The notes under the pieces were generated by a model. It saw only the letters and a list, made by a program, of their open reading frames with translations. It was not told the origin of the DNA and made no database searches. From Nemesobacter sp965204795 (GTDB lineage Bacteria > Desulfobacterota_D > UBA1144 > Nemesobacterales > Nemesobacteraceae): a stretch of DNA of 64,000 nt. How positions within the stretch are numbered: the stretch's first letter is position 1; each line of letters starts with the position of its first letter. Shown here piece by piece: positions 24,855 to 33,667 of this stretch. Where the stretch lies: positions 186,001 through 250,000 of the forward strand of contig OZ242012.1 of assembly GCA_965204795.1 (NCBI GenBank). The letters run 5' to 3'. The position numbers and the translations under genes were made by a program.

Positions 24855-25148
24855 ATGCGGATCATATCCAAAAAGACGTTAAGGAAGTTCTGGGAGCGTT
24901 ACCCTGACGCCAAAAAGGGTCTTGACAGTTGGTATCATGAAGTTAAGAGAGAAAACTGGGACAGTCCGGCCAAAGTTAAAGCCAGGTACAACGACGCCAG
25001 GATTATTGGAGGGAATCGCGTGGTTTTCAAGATCAACGGCAATAAATACAGATTGGTGGTGGAGATTACGTATAAATACCGCATTGTCTACATATGTTTT
25101 GTTGGTACCCATGCGGAGTATGACTCTATAAACGTAAAGGAGGTGTAA
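24855..25148 (+). CDS. higB: HigB-type mRNA interferase toxin
   Basis: A 97-residue RelE-superfamily toxin of the HigB family. The N-terminal helix TLRKFWERYPDAKKGLDSWY leads to NGNKYRLVVEITYKYRIVYI and the closing FVGTHAEYDSINV, which carries the His-Asp positions used for ribosome-dependent mRNA cleavage. Toxin precedes antitoxin, as is standard for HigBA; the antitoxin gene starts 2 bases after the stop. The lower GC than flanking genes suggests transfer. Confidence 0.93.
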   Translation: MRIISKKTLRKFWERYPDAKKGLDSWYHEVKRENWDSPAKVKARYNDARIIGGNRVVFKINGNKYRLVVEITYKYRIVYICFVGTHAEYDSINVKEV

Positions 25149-25150
25149 AA

Positions 25151-26371
25151 ATGGCCGATATTAAACCGATTCGCACCGAAGCGGATTATGAGGCCGCGCT
25201 GGCGCGCATCAGAAAGATTTTTCATTCCGACCTTGGAACTCCCGAGGGCGATGAGCTTGATGTTCTGGCCGACTTGGTTGAACGGTATGAAGACAGACAT
25301 GAAGTGGTCGACTGTCCCGACCCCGTCGACGCGATCAAGTTCCGCATGGAGCAGGCGGGGCTGAAGCAGCGCGACCTGATTCCTTACGTGGGAAGTCGTG
25401 CCAAGGTTTCGGAGGTTCTTTCCGGCAAGCGTGCTATAACGATGTCCATGGCGCGCGCGCTGCACGAACATCTGGGCATTCCTGCGGATGTTCTGCTTCG
25501 GAAACCGGGCGGGACGTTTGAGAATCCGTTGAGTGATATTCAATGGAGCCGATTTCCGCTCAAGGAAATGGCGAAGCGTAAATGGATTCCCGATGCTCCC
25601 GATCTTGAGGCGCACGCGGAAAAATCCGTCGGCGAAATGATGAGAAAGGCCGGCGGATGGGACGAGACGCGCGCCGCCGCGCTGTTCAGAAAAAACGATC
25701 ACCGGTATGTCAACTCCAAAACGGATTCTTACGCTCTTAAGGCCTGGTGCCTGCAGGTCTTGGTGACCGCAACCCAGAATCCCCCGCCGGCAAACTACAG
25801 GTCGGGCACGGTCACTCCGGATTTTCTCAATAAAGTCGCCCGCATCAGCCGGTCGGAAAACGGCCCGCGGCTCGCGAAAGAGTTCTTGGAAAAGCACGGG
25901 ATTTCCCTGGTGACTCTGAAGCATTTACCGAGAACTTATCTGGACGGGGCCGCCTTGCGTCTGGGCGACGACCGACCGGTGATCGGGCTTACCCTGCGTC
26001 ACGACCGCATAGACAGTTTCTGGTTCTGCCTGCTGCACGAGCTCGCGCATCTGGGACTTCACATGGACAAAGACGACGGGGAAGCTTTCGTCGACGATCT
26101 GACTCTGCGCGAAACCGGAGCGGCGGCGCGGGATTCGAAAGAAGCGCAGGCGGACCAATGGGCGGAAGAAGCGCTGATACCGGAATCGGTCTGGGAAACA
26201 AGCGAGGCGCGACTGCGACCCACCGCCATGGCCGTTATCGACCTGGCGAATTTTCTGAATATTCATCCGGCTATAGTCGCGGGCAGGGTGCGCCGCGAAC
26301 GGGACAATTACCGCCTGCTCTCCCAGTTCGTCGGAAACGGCATGATCAGGCCGCAGTTCGATTTTTCCTGA
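25151..26371 (+). CDS. higA: HigA-type HTH antitoxin fused to ImmA/IrrE metallopeptidase
   Basis: A 406-residue protein. Residues 1-115 are a HigA antitoxin with the EADYEAALARI start and an XRE helix-turn-helix (LKQRDLIPYVGSRAKVSEVL). The C-terminal half is an ImmA/IrrE-type zinc peptidase with H296-E297-L-A-H300 and a downstream helix (AQADQWAEEALIP) supplying the third ligand. The HTH part should bind both toxin and the inverted-repeat operator. The peptidase may control antitoxin stability or sense stress. Standard HigA ends near residue 110; the long form is a known but uncommon variant. It starts 2 bases after higB. Confidence 0.9.
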   Translation: MADIKPIRTEADYEAALARIRKIFHSDLGTPEGDELDVLADLVERYEDRHEVVDCPDPVDAIKFRMEQAGLKQRDLIPYVGSRAKVSEVLSGKRAITMSMARALHEHLGIPADVLLRKPGGTFENPLSDIQWSRFPLKEMAKRKWIPDAPDLEAHAEKSVGEMMRKAGGWDETRAAALFRKNDHRYVNSKTDSYALKAWCLQVLVTATQNPPPANYRSGTVTPDFLNKVARISRSENGPRLAKEFLEKHGISLVTLKHLPRTYLDGAALRLGDDRPVIGLTLRHDRIDSFWFCLLHELAHLGLHMDKDDGEAFVDDLTLRETGAAARDSKEAQADQWAEEALIPESVWETSEARLRPTAMAVIDLANFLNIHPAIVAGRVRRERDNYRLLSQFVGNGMIRPQFDFS

Positions 26372-26374
26372 CGG

Positions 26375-28225
26375 CTAAAGCCAGTCTTCTCCGCCGAAGA
26401 TGTCGGCTTCCTCGTGGCGAAACCCGGGTTCCGGGTCGCTGTTGCGAAATCCCCTGAACTGCAGGAGTCCCGAAACGGCGGACTTTATCTGCCTTCTCTC
26501 GGCCACCAGGTGAACCCCGCCGTTGTCGTCGTAGAACTCCGAAGACATTATCTTCGGGTCGACCCCCCGGCCGCCGCTCGTGAGCTTCACCACCCTGTCT
26601 CCGGCAAACGCTATGGTCGCCTTTTTCTCCGCTATTATGAAATCCCCCTGCACGGCGTAGCTCGCGAGCGCCCCTCCGGTCGTCGGGTGTCCCAGAATGG
26701 AGATGTTCGGAAGCCCGTGCTCCCGAAGTCTCATCAGCGCCTCTATGGTCTTGGCCATCTGGTAGAGCGCGACGGTTCCTTCCTGCATGCGCGCTCCTCC
26801 GCTCACGGTGACCGTTATCAGGGGAAGCCTGTGCTCCACGGCGTAGCTCACGACCATGTTCATCTTCTCCCCGAAAACGCTGCTCATCGACCCGCCCATG
26901 AACCGGAAGTCGCAGACGGCCACCGCCACGGGCATTGCGAACATCGTGCCGTAGCCCGTGACCAGGGAGTCCCTGGAGTCGGTCTTTCCGGCGAGCTTCT
27001 GCCTGGAGGACGCGTAGTTGAAAAACTTGTACGCGGGGTCTATGTCCTCCACGGCCAGCTCGGGCTCTATTTCGTGAAACGACTCCCCGTCGAGCAGGAA
27101 GTCGAGGTAGTCGTCGGAGCTCAGCGCCTCGGGCCTGTGGCAGTAGGGACAGGAGGAGTTGTTGGCGTGAAGCTCTTCCTTGGTGAGCTGGCTCTTGCAG
27201 CCGGGTCGGATCGTCTTGCCCTGGCCGTCCTTTTCGTCGTTGCAGAAGTGGGGCTCGGAGCCGTAGATGGCTATCTGCATCTCCGATATGTCGTGGCTCT
27301 GCCTGCTTCCGCTGAAGTAGTTGGGAAGCCAGGCCTTTATCTTTTTCGATATTCCCTCGTAGATTCTCCGCTGCTTCTTTACCCGCCCGCACCTTCTTAT
27401 CTTTTCCCGAAGCTCCTCCGAGAGGCGCCTCGTCTCCGAGTTCTCGAGCTCCCGCACGGCCGCGGCGAGCGACTTTCCCAGGCTTTTCAGCGTCTGGGTC
27501 ATGTAGCCGGGTTTTCCGAGCGGCGCCTCCTTCACTATCTCGTCTATTATTCCGTAGCGCTTCATGTGCACGGCGGTGGGCTGGAGCACCTCGAGGGCCT
27601 CGGCCACCTTGTCCGCGCTTCGAAACAGTATCGCCGAGCACCCCTCGGCGGTTATGACGGAGTATTCGGCGCGCGACAGCATGAGCCTCCTGTGCCCGAG
27701 CTGTATGGCTATGGCGCCCCCGCTTCCCCCGAGTCCCAGCACCGTGGTCACGGTCCTCGTGCGAAGCGAGATCATCTTCGACTGGCAGTAGGAGATGAGC
27801 CACGACTGGAGCTTCTCGGCCGAGTACTCGTAGGGATCCCCTCCCACGGTGTCGACGAACGTGAAGAGCGTGAGGCCGTTTCGCTCCGCGTAGTCCATCA
27901 TGCACCACGAAAGCCCGTACCCGTCGGCCTTCACCATTCCGTAGTTGAGCGCCGCCCTTTCCTTTTCGCCCGAGGGCGTCTGCTGGGCTATCACGGCCGA
28001 GAGCGTTCCCGTGGGCTTGAACCTCGCCGTTCCCACTATCACCGAGGGGTCGTTGACGAACTCTATCTTTTTTCCCGAGGGGGCGTGGATGAAGCTTCTG
28101 AATCCAGAAAGCTCGTTCCAGGGAGTGAAGTCCGTGAAAAGCGCCGAGAGCACGTGCTTCGACTTCACGCGGTCGTAGGACTTGGCCTCTTCGTGGGACT
28201 GGAGGATTTTGGGGGTCTTCGCCAT
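26375..28225 (-). CDS. accAD: Fused acetyl-CoA carboxylase carboxyltransferase, alpha-beta
   Basis: A 616-residue single-chain carboxyltransferase, in order AccA-like (about 40-300) then AccD-like (about 320-600). Seen are GLGGSGGAIAIQLGHRRLML (alpha crotonase fold), FMGGSMSSVFGEKM and VSGGARMQEGTVALYQMAKT (beta). It transfers carboxyl from biotin-BCCP to acetyl-CoA, starting fatty-acid synthesis. The beta zinc ribbon is altered: C343, C359 and C362 are kept, the first cysteine position is R340, and an inserted segment brings H326 and C328, which may replace it. Most bacteria encode the subunits separately, and known bacterial fusions usually run beta-alpha. No ribosome-binding site is visible. 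Confidence 0.85.
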   Translation of the reverse strand: MAKTPKILQSHEEAKSYDRVKSKHVLSALFTDFTPWNELSGFRSFIHAPSGKKIEFVNDPSVIVGTARFKPTGTLSAVIAQQTPSGEKERAALNYGMVKADGYGLSWCMMDYAERNGLTLFTFVDTVGGDPYEYSAEKLQSWLISYCQSKMISLRTRTVTTVLGLGGSGGAIAIQLGHRRLMLSRAEYSVITAEGCSAILFRSADKVAEALEVLQPTAVHMKRYGIIDEIVKEAPLGKPGYMTQTLKSLGKSLAAAVRELENSETRRLSEELREKIRRCGRVKKQRRIYEGISKKIKAWLPNYFSGSRQSHDISEMQIAIYGSEPHFCNDEKDGQGKTIRPGCKSQLTKEELHANNSSCPYCHRPEALSSDDYLDFLLDGESFHEIEPELAVEDIDPAYKFFNYASSRQKLAGKTDSRDSLVTGYGTMFAMPVAVAVCDFRFMGGSMSSVFGEKMNMVVSYAVEHRLPLITVTVSGGARMQEGTVALYQMAKTIEALMRLREHGLPNISILGHPTTGGALASYAVQGDFIIAEKKATIAFAGDRVVKLTSGGRGVDPKIMSSEFYDDNGGVHLVAERRQIKSAVSGLLQFRGFRNSDPEPGFRHEEADIFGGEDWL

Positions 28226-28370
28226 TTCGGGTTTCGGGGGCTTTCGACCGCGCGCGGGCTTTTAGCCGTTTCTTCGGGTCCGGCGGTGCGCCAGACGGCG
28301 GCGGGTCCGCTTTTTCCCCGAAGGGAGGCACGTGGCGCCGGCCGGGCGTCCGCGCCGGGTCTCGGCCTTC

Positions 28371-28694
28371 TTACGCCGTGAAAGACTGTCCGCAGCCGCA
28401 CGAACCGGTCGCGTTGGGGTTTTCGATGGCGAATCCCTTTCCGTTGAGACCGTCTTTGAAGTCGAGCACGGCTCCGTCGAGATATGTGTAGCTGAGTTCG
28501 TCTATGGCGACTTGCACGCCTCCCGATTCGATCATCCTGTCCGAGTCCCCGGTCTCGTCGTCAAATCCCATCTCGTAGGAAAACCCGGAGCAGCCCCCGG
28601 GCACGATTCTCACCCGAAGAAACGCGTTGTCGAAATCGTCTTCGGCAAGCAGCCTTTTAATTTCGCTTACGGCCTTGGGAGTTACGGAAAACAT
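28371..28694 (-). CDS. IscA/ErpA-family iron-sulfur carrier
   Basis: A 107-residue A-type carrier. Motifs are VRIVPGGCSGFSYEMGF (first Cys) and NPNATGSCGCGQSF (C-x-C pair), the three ligands for transient Fe-S binding and delivery to apo-proteins. I chose the ATG at 28694 because of the GGAGGCAGG just upstream; the frame is open further but that part lacks homology. It stands alone, without isc or suf genes. IscA, ErpA and SufA cannot be told apart here. Confidence 0.92.
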   Translation of the reverse strand: MFSVTPKAVSEIKRLLAEDDFDNAFLRVRIVPGGCSGFSYEMGFDDETGDSDRMIESGGVQVAIDELSYTYLDGAVLDFKDGLNGKGFAIENPNATGSCGCGQSFTA

Positions 28695-28898
28695 CTCTTT
28701 CCTGCCTCCTCTCCATTGTTTTTCTTCCCCTGCCCCTGTAGGACTAAAATACAGTTCCGGCGGGGGATTGTCAAAGCGGTGTCGGTTCAGACGCCTCAGG
28801 ATGCTTTTCCGCTTCCACGGGCCGCCGCATGGTGTATGTCGTGAACGATTGAATCTGCCCGGCAATCATGCGTCGGATTCCGCCGTGACGGCAAGCCG

Positions 28899-28928
28899 TT
28901 GACAAGACGGACGGTTATCGACCATACT
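28899..28928 (+). promoter_or_regulatory. Promoter of the protease module
   Basis: TTGACA (28899-28904), an 18-base spacer and CATACT (28923-28928), 57 bases before the small ORF at 28986. Confidence 0.45.
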
Positions 28929-28985
28929 TAAGAACGATTACGGTTGCGCGGGAGAAACTCTTCTTGAGTAACCAGGGGGATTGGC

Positions 28986-29174
28986 ATGAGCAAAAAGGAG
29001 AAAGTCCAGGACAACTATCTTGAAACGTTGGAAAAGGTTAAACAGCAGTATCAAGAATATATCGAGGTCAGCAAAATTTACGAACTGCCCACGTTTGAAG
29101 AAGAAAAACCGATAGAATACCAGCCCCCTAGCCCCGAACATCCACTGACGACCAATACCTTCGACGTAAAGTAA
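28986..29174 (+). CDS. Small hypothetical protein of the protease module
   Basis: A 62-residue, charged, AT-rich-codon protein. A coiled-coil-like helix (NYLETLEKVKQQYQEYIEV) is followed by a proline-rich tail (YQPPSPEHPL). It is preceded by GGGGGA and ends one base before the protease ATG, so the two are translationally linked. It may be a regulator, adaptor or inhibitor of the protease. No family is recognised. Confidence 0.6.
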   Translation: MSKKEKVQDNYLETLEKVKQQYQEYIEVSKIYELPTFEEEKPIEYQPPSPEHPLTTNTFDVK

Positions 29175-29175
29175 A

Positions 29176-30129
29176 ATGGCTTCTTGGAGTGAACTGGCAA
29201 AGGCTCTTGCCAATCAGGGAAATGTTGTCAACTGGCTCTACGGTTCTCTGGCGGGTCGGCTGGGGGAAGTATCGAAGCTTCGCAAAGGAACTTCCGTCAT
29301 TTTCTACGCCTCCGCTTTTCTGCAGAAAAAAAACTCCACAAACGTGTCAATCGACCGTGAGGACATCAACGGTTTTATGGACGCAATATACAAAGCTCAA
29401 ACCGATAATGGCCTTACCTTGATACTTCACACGCCTGGCGGGGACATTTACGCCGTTGAGAGCATAGTTGATTATTTACACGCCAAATTCTCCAAGATTG
29501 AAGTCGTAGTGCCGTACTTGTCCATGTCCGGCGGGGCCATGATGAGTCTTGCTAGCGACCTTGTGATACTAGGCAAGCAAAGCCAGCTTGGTCCAATTGA
29601 TCCTCAGTTTTCCGCGGGAAACAAATCGTATTCCGCCAGAGCGATTGAGGAGGGATTCAACAATGCGAAAAAAGATATAGAGAACGATACCAGTCTGGCT
29701 CACCTGTGGGCTCCTATCCTGCAAAGCATGGGACCTTCGCTCATCACGGAATCTCAGAGAGCCTTGTCTTACAGCAAGGAATTAGTAAAGAAATGGCTCA
29801 AAGAGCGAATGTTCAAGGATGAAGACGAGAAGGAAAGAGAAAGAATCATCAACGACATAGCGGGATATTTTAACGCTGAGAAAAAAGACGGCGACGAGGG
29901 AACAAAACTCGGGCAAGTTCACGTTCACGGGCAGAGGATAGGATTTCAAAAGCTCGAAGAACTTGGAGTAAGGGTGGAAAAGCTTGAAAAAAGCCAACCG
30001 TTGCAGACCGCCGTATTGACTGCATACCATTTGATGACTCTGATTTTTGAGAGGTCTCCTTCCCTGAAATTCATATCCAGCGACCAAGGCACTATGTGGT
30101 CTAAACAGCAACAAATTCGTACGCAATGA
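29176..30129 (+). CDS. SDH-type Clp-fold serine protease
   Basis: A 317-residue protein of the ClpP/crotonase-fold serine protease group (SDH proteinase / SppA-like). Motifs are TLILHTPGGDIYAVESIVDY (oxyanion loop), PYLSMSGGAMMSLASDLVIL with nucleophile S118, and QLGPIDPQF after it, where SppA-like enzymes carry D-P-x-x. No signal peptide or membrane span is obvious, so it is cytoplasmic or peripheral. Codon use and GC are clearly lower than in flanking genes, indicating transfer. It forms a two-gene unit with the small ORF before it. Such proteases appear in defence islands, but a defence role here is inferred. Confidence 0.8.
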   Translation: MASWSELAKALANQGNVVNWLYGSLAGRLGEVSKLRKGTSVIFYASAFLQKKNSTNVSIDREDINGFMDAIYKAQTDNGLTLILHTPGGDIYAVESIVDYLHAKFSKIEVVVPYLSMSGGAMMSLASDLVILGKQSQLGPIDPQFSAGNKSYSARAIEEGFNNAKKDIENDTSLAHLWAPILQSMGPSLITESQRALSYSKELVKKWLKERMFKDEDEKERERIINDIAGYFNAEKKDGDEGTKLGQVHVHGQRIGFQKLEELGVRVEKLEKSQPLQTAVLTAYHLMTLIFERSPSLKFISSDQGTMWSKQQQIRTQ

Positions 30130-30229
30130 CAAATTCTTGTAACGCCAAACACTTTCGCATAGTCAAAAAAATTAAGAGAATTCTTGGTTCTCGCTGATTC
30201 GCGAAAAATCCACAGCGCAATATTTCCAC

Positions 30230-31360
30230 ATGAGCAGGACCGCCTACCTCATAATCGATTCGAGCGAAGCCAACTCGGACCTTTACCACAGAACGGGATT
30301 CTTCGTTCCGGACCCCGTCATATTCTTCGAACGCGACGGAAAGACCACGCTCGTTCTGAGCGACCTCGAGCTTGAAAGGGGCGAAAAGCGGGGCGCCGCC
30401 GACGAGATAGTCTCCTTCTCGCGCTGCGTCGCCGGGCTTCGCGGCAAGGGAAACAGGTCTCCCTCGACGGCGGAGGTCGCCGCCGCGGTTCTTCAGGAAA
30501 GGGGAATAAGAAGCCTCGTCGTCCAGAGAACCTTTCCCGTCTTTTTCGCCGACGCTCTCCGCGAGGCCGGTTTTTCCGTGAAGACCGCGAAGACGCATTT
30601 TCTTTTCGAGGACCGTCTCGTAAAATCCCCCCGGGAGGTCTCGTTCATAAAAAAGGCGCTTTCCGTCACGGCGCAGGCGATGAGACGCGCGGTCTCGCTC
30701 GTCTCGTCCTCGACTCCGAAGGGAGGACTTCTTTTTCTCGGGAAAAAGCCTCTCACCTCCGAGACGGTGAGGTCGGAAATCGACTCCTTTCTCGCCGCCC
30801 GGGGCTACCTCGCCTCGAACACCATAGTGGCGGGAGGGGTTCAGGGCTCGATGCCCCACGAGAAGGGCTCGGGACCGCTTCGGGCCGGGTGGCCCGTCGT
30901 GATGGACATATTTCCCCGCTCCCAGGAAAACGGCTACTTCGGCGACATGACGAGAACCGTGGTCAGGGGGGAGCCTTCGCGGGAGCTTCTGCGGATGTAC
31001 GACGCGGTGCTCGGGGGTCAGAAAACGGCGCTTTCGATGATAAGGGACGGCGCGAGGTCGAGGGACGTGCACGCGGCGGTGGAAGAGTTTTTCTCCGGGC
31101 GGGGTTTCGAAACGGGAGTTTCGGACTCGGGAAAGCCCCGGGGGTTCATTCACTCCACCGGACACGGCCTCGGCCTCGACATCCACGAGCCGCCGAGGAT
31201 TGGTCCGGGAAAGGAGATTCTCAGGGAGGGAAACGTCGTCACGGTGGAGCCCGGGCTTTACTACGAGAGTCTCGGGGGAGTGAGGATAGAGGACGTGGTG
31301 GTGGTCGGGCGCGGGGGGTGCGTTAACCTCACGAGATGCTCGAAGAGATTCAGGGTGTAG
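30230..31360 (+). CDS. M24-family aminopeptidase (Xaa-Pro type)
   Basis: A 376-residue metallopeptidase. After an N-terminal creatinase-like domain (1-130) comes the pita-bread domain with the metal ligands in MDIFPRSQENGYFGDMTRT (Asp, Asp), HSTGHGLGLDIHEPP (His) and VVTVEPGLYY plus GVRIEDVVVV (two Glu). It probably removes N-terminal residues before proline; M24B substrate specificity is not readable. The gene has no ribosome-binding site; an AATATT box lies about 10 bases upstream. mazG follows after 14 bases. Confidence 0.88.
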   Translation: MSRTAYLIIDSSEANSDLYHRTGFFVPDPVIFFERDGKTTLVLSDLELERGEKRGAADEIVSFSRCVAGLRGKGNRSPSTAEVAAAVLQERGIRSLVVQRTFPVFFADALREAGFSVKTAKTHFLFEDRLVKSPREVSFIKKALSVTAQAMRRAVSLVSSSTPKGGLLFLGKKPLTSETVRSEIDSFLAARGYLASNTIVAGGVQGSMPHEKGSGPLRAGWPVVMDIFPRSQENGYFGDMTRTVVRGEPSRELLRMYDAVLGGQKTALSMIRDGARSRDVHAAVEEFFSGRGFETGVSDSGKPRGFIHSTGHGLGLDIHEPPRIGPGKEILREGNVVTVEPGLYYESLGGVRIEDVVVVGRGGCVNLTRCSKRFRV

Positions 31361-31374
31361 ACGGGAGAAGCTCG

Positions 31375-32151
31375 ATGCGGGAGAAAAAGACTTTCGACGA
31401 CGTGGTTTCGCTCTCGAGGCGGCTTCGGGCCCCGGACGGCTGCCCGTGGGACAGGGAGCAGACGATGGAGTCGCTTCGTCCCTACGTTCTCGAGGAGGCG
31501 TACGAGGTGATACAGGCCATAGAGAGCGGGGACGCGGCCAATCTCGTCGAGGAGCTCGGAGACTTTCTCTTCCAGGTCGTCTTCATATCGCAGATAGCCC
31601 ATGAGGAAGGAAAGTTCTGCGTGGACGACGTTCTGGCGGAACTCTGCGACAAGCTCGTCAGAAGACATCCCCACGTGTTCGGGGAGAAAAAGGCGAAAAA
31701 CGCGCGGGAAGCGGTCGACTCCTGGAACTCGCAGAAGAGAAAGGAGAAAAAAGGAAAGCCCGCCCTGGAGGAAGTGCCGAGAGCCCTGCCTTCTCTCATG
31801 AGGGCGCAGAGGGTCGGGGAGAAGGCCGCCCGCAGGGGATTCGACTGGACCGGCGCCGCGGAGGTTCTGCGCAAGGTGAGGGAAGAGCTCTCGGAGCTTT
31901 CGCGGGAGATCGAGTCCGGAAATCTCGACCGCGCGCGCGGTGAGTGGGGCGACCTCGTTTTCTCCATGGCGAGCCTCGCGAGACACCTCGGCATCGACGC
32001 CGAAACCGCCTCCCACGAGGCCGTGGGGAAGTTCTCGGAGAGATTCTCGCTGCTGGAAAAAGCGGCCGAAGCGCAAGGCGGGGACATGGACGGCATGTCC
32101 GCCGAACGGCTCGACCGGCTCTGGGAAGAGGCCAAAAAATCCCGGCCGTAA
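31375..32151 (+). CDS. mazG: Nucleoside triphosphate pyrophosphohydrolase
   Basis: A 258-residue tandem MazG protein. Domain 1 has CPWDREQTMESLRPYVLEEA, EVIQAIESGD and EELGDFLFQVVF (E-x-x-E and E-x-x-D Mg2+ ligands). Domain 2 has KVREELSELSREIESG and EWGDLVFSMASLARH. It hydrolyses non-canonical or stress-related NTPs to NMP and PPi. I choose ATG at 31375, which has GGGAGAAG 4 bases upstream; an in-frame ATG at 31336 would overlap the peptidase gene. The canonical length supports the shorter form. Confidence 0.93.
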   Translation: MREKKTFDDVVSLSRRLRAPDGCPWDREQTMESLRPYVLEEAYEVIQAIESGDAANLVEELGDFLFQVVFISQIAHEEGKFCVDDVLAELCDKLVRRHPHVFGEKKAKNAREAVDSWNSQKRKEKKGKPALEEVPRALPSLMRAQRVGEKAARRGFDWTGAAEVLRKVREELSELSREIESGNLDRARGEWGDLVFSMASLARHLGIDAETASHEAVGKFSERFSLLEKAAEAQGGDMDGMSAERLDRLWEEAKKSRP

Positions 32152-32154
32152 GTT

Positions 32155-32985
32155 CTAGAAACTCAGGCGCAAGCCCATGTCGAACGCGTGAAAGGGCTTT
32201 GCGGTCACGGAGACGGGCGCGGTCAGTCTTTCCGCGGCGAGGGCCAGATTCAGGGAAGGCATGTGGACGAAGCGGTAGCCCGCCTGAAGCGCGAGGGACG
32301 GGGACAGGCGGAATCCGGCTCCCGCCTGAAGCTGCCAGATAAAGCCCCACCGGTCGCTGGCTTTGTGGAACACTTTCGCCGGGGCGGTGTTCTGCTCGAG
32401 AGCCTCTCTGAGGTGGTCCAGATCTTCGAGAGGGGCTTCCGCCCTGGTCCTTATGTCGAGGTGAAACGTGCCGTGGACCGTCCCGGCGCCCGCTCCCACG
32501 TAAGGGCGAAACGCCCCGCCGACCGGAACGTCCCAGTAGGCGTTGACCATGCCGGCCCAGACATCGAGGCGGCCCGAATCCCGGATGTCGCTCCCCGTGC
32601 TCGCCGACTGCTCGGGCGTGAGAGGAATGTTTCTGCCCCGCGCGTCCAGAAAACGGTGCGTGCGTACGATGCGGTCTATGCCCGCGCGCTGCCAGAACGC
32701 CTCGGTCTCGATTCTGAAGTCCCCTACGCGTCTGCCCGCGGCGAGCGCCGCTCCCCAGCCGGTTTTGAACTTCACGTCGGCGAGAAGATCGATCCTGGTG
32801 TTCGAGAATATCCCGTAGGGCATCGCGAGGTCGGCTTTTTCCGCGAGGGAGACGCCCCCGCGTCCCGACACGTACCAGTTTTTCTCCTCGCTTTCCCGAG
32901 CGGCCGCCGGGAACGCGGCCGCCAGGCACAGAAACACGGCGCACAGAACCGCGGTCCGCGCGCCCGTAGGCGACGTTTTATTCAT
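32155..32985 (-). CDS. Outer-membrane beta-barrel protein
   Basis: A 276-residue protein. A signal peptide (residues about 10-30, AVFLCLAAAFPAAA) is followed by alternating amphipathic strands such as WGAALAAGRRVGDFRIETEAF, RPYVGAGAGTVHGTFHLD and LALQAGYRFVHM, ending in GLRLSF with the terminal Phe used by the BAM machinery. An 8-stranded OmpA/OprF-like small barrel is likely. No function can be read. It converges with mazG, with stops 3 bases apart. Confidence 0.8.
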   Translation of the reverse strand: MNKTSPTGARTAVLCAVFLCLAAAFPAAARESEEKNWYVSGRGGVSLAEKADLAMPYGIFSNTRIDLLADVKFKTGWGAALAAGRRVGDFRIETEAFWQRAGIDRIVRTHRFLDARGRNIPLTPEQSASTGSDIRDSGRLDVWAGMVNAYWDVPVGGAFRPYVGAGAGTVHGTFHLDIRTRAEAPLEDLDHLREALEQNTAPAKVFHKASDRWGFIWQLQAGAGFRLSPSLALQAGYRFVHMPSLNLALAAERLTAPVSVTAKPFHAFDMGLRLSF

Positions 32986-33099
32986 CTTTTTCTCCCGTCC
33001 GACCGGCGCGGGATTTTTTTCTCGGGGAAAAGGGCGCGGAAACGGACATGATGAAATGATGACGGACGGCGGGAATTTTTCAAATTTTGGTACACGTCA

Positions 33100-33127
33100 T
33101 TGAAACTGTTCATTTATGGAGTAAAAT
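33100..33127 (+). promoter_or_regulatory. Promoter of the Panacea pair
   Basis: TTGAAA (33100-33105), a 16-base spacer and TAAAAT (33122-33127), followed by AAGGGAG and the ATG at 33149. Confidence 0.55.
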
Positions 33128-33148
33128 TTAAAAGGGAGATTTTATATA

Positions 33149-33667
33149 ATGCGGGAAAGCATTTGCAAAGCGGCACACATCGCGAATTTGATCCTCAACA
33201 GAGCGGATGCGGAAGGGCGAGATATAAGCATTTTGAAACTGCTCAAGCTGGTCTACATATTTTTCGGCTGGACAAGCGCCTTTCATACCAACCGCCCCGA
33301 CCTCTTTTCAGACCGCATAGAAGCTTGGAAATACGGTCCCGTGATTCCCTCGCTTTATTACGAATTGCGCAGATTCGGCAGAAAGCCTATTAAAAGGGAT
33401 CGCGCGCTTGTCTACGACCCTTCGGCCGATGCATCTCCCAGAGTGGCGCTGGAAAGCGAAATTGATGATAAAGAAGTACTTAAAACTCTGGAACTTCTCT
33501 GGAACTCGTATAAGGATGCCCCGGCGGAGCACATAGTCGCCCTGACACATCAGGAAGATACTCCATGGCGGAAAGTTTATGACGAGAAAAAATATGGTAC
33601 AGAGATTCCGAAGAATCTTATTCGGGATTACTACAAAGACTTGTATGAAAGGTTTGCTGCTAATTGA
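33149..33667 (+). CDS. Panacea/GepA-type (SocA, DUF4065) antitoxin
   Basis: A 172-residue complete DUF4065 protein: SICKAAHIANLILNRADAEG, ILKLLKLVYIFFGWTSAF (the K-LLKL-Y helix), RIEAWKYGPVIPSLYYELRR (W-x-YGPV-p-lY hallmark) and a C-terminal EHIVALTHQEDTPWRKVYD. This is the canonical Panacea signature of antitoxins that neutralise unrelated toxins (SocA is a proteolytic adaptor). The stop overlaps the next start by four bases. The module is markedly AT-richer than its surroundings, indicating transfer between two outer-membrane protein genes. Confidence 0.9.
   Translation: MRESICKAAHIANLILNRADAEGRDISILKLLKLVYIFFGWTSAFHTNRPDLFSDRIEAWKYGPVIPSLYYELRRFGRKPIKRDRALVYDPSADASPRVALESEIDDKEVLKTLELLWNSYKDAPAEHIVALTHQEDTPWRKVYDEKKYGTEIPKNLIRDYYKDLYERFAAN

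Noticed and set aside
26414..28381. 655-codon plus-strand open frame
   Set aside because: Antisense to accAD, which has clear catalytic motifs; the shadow has none.
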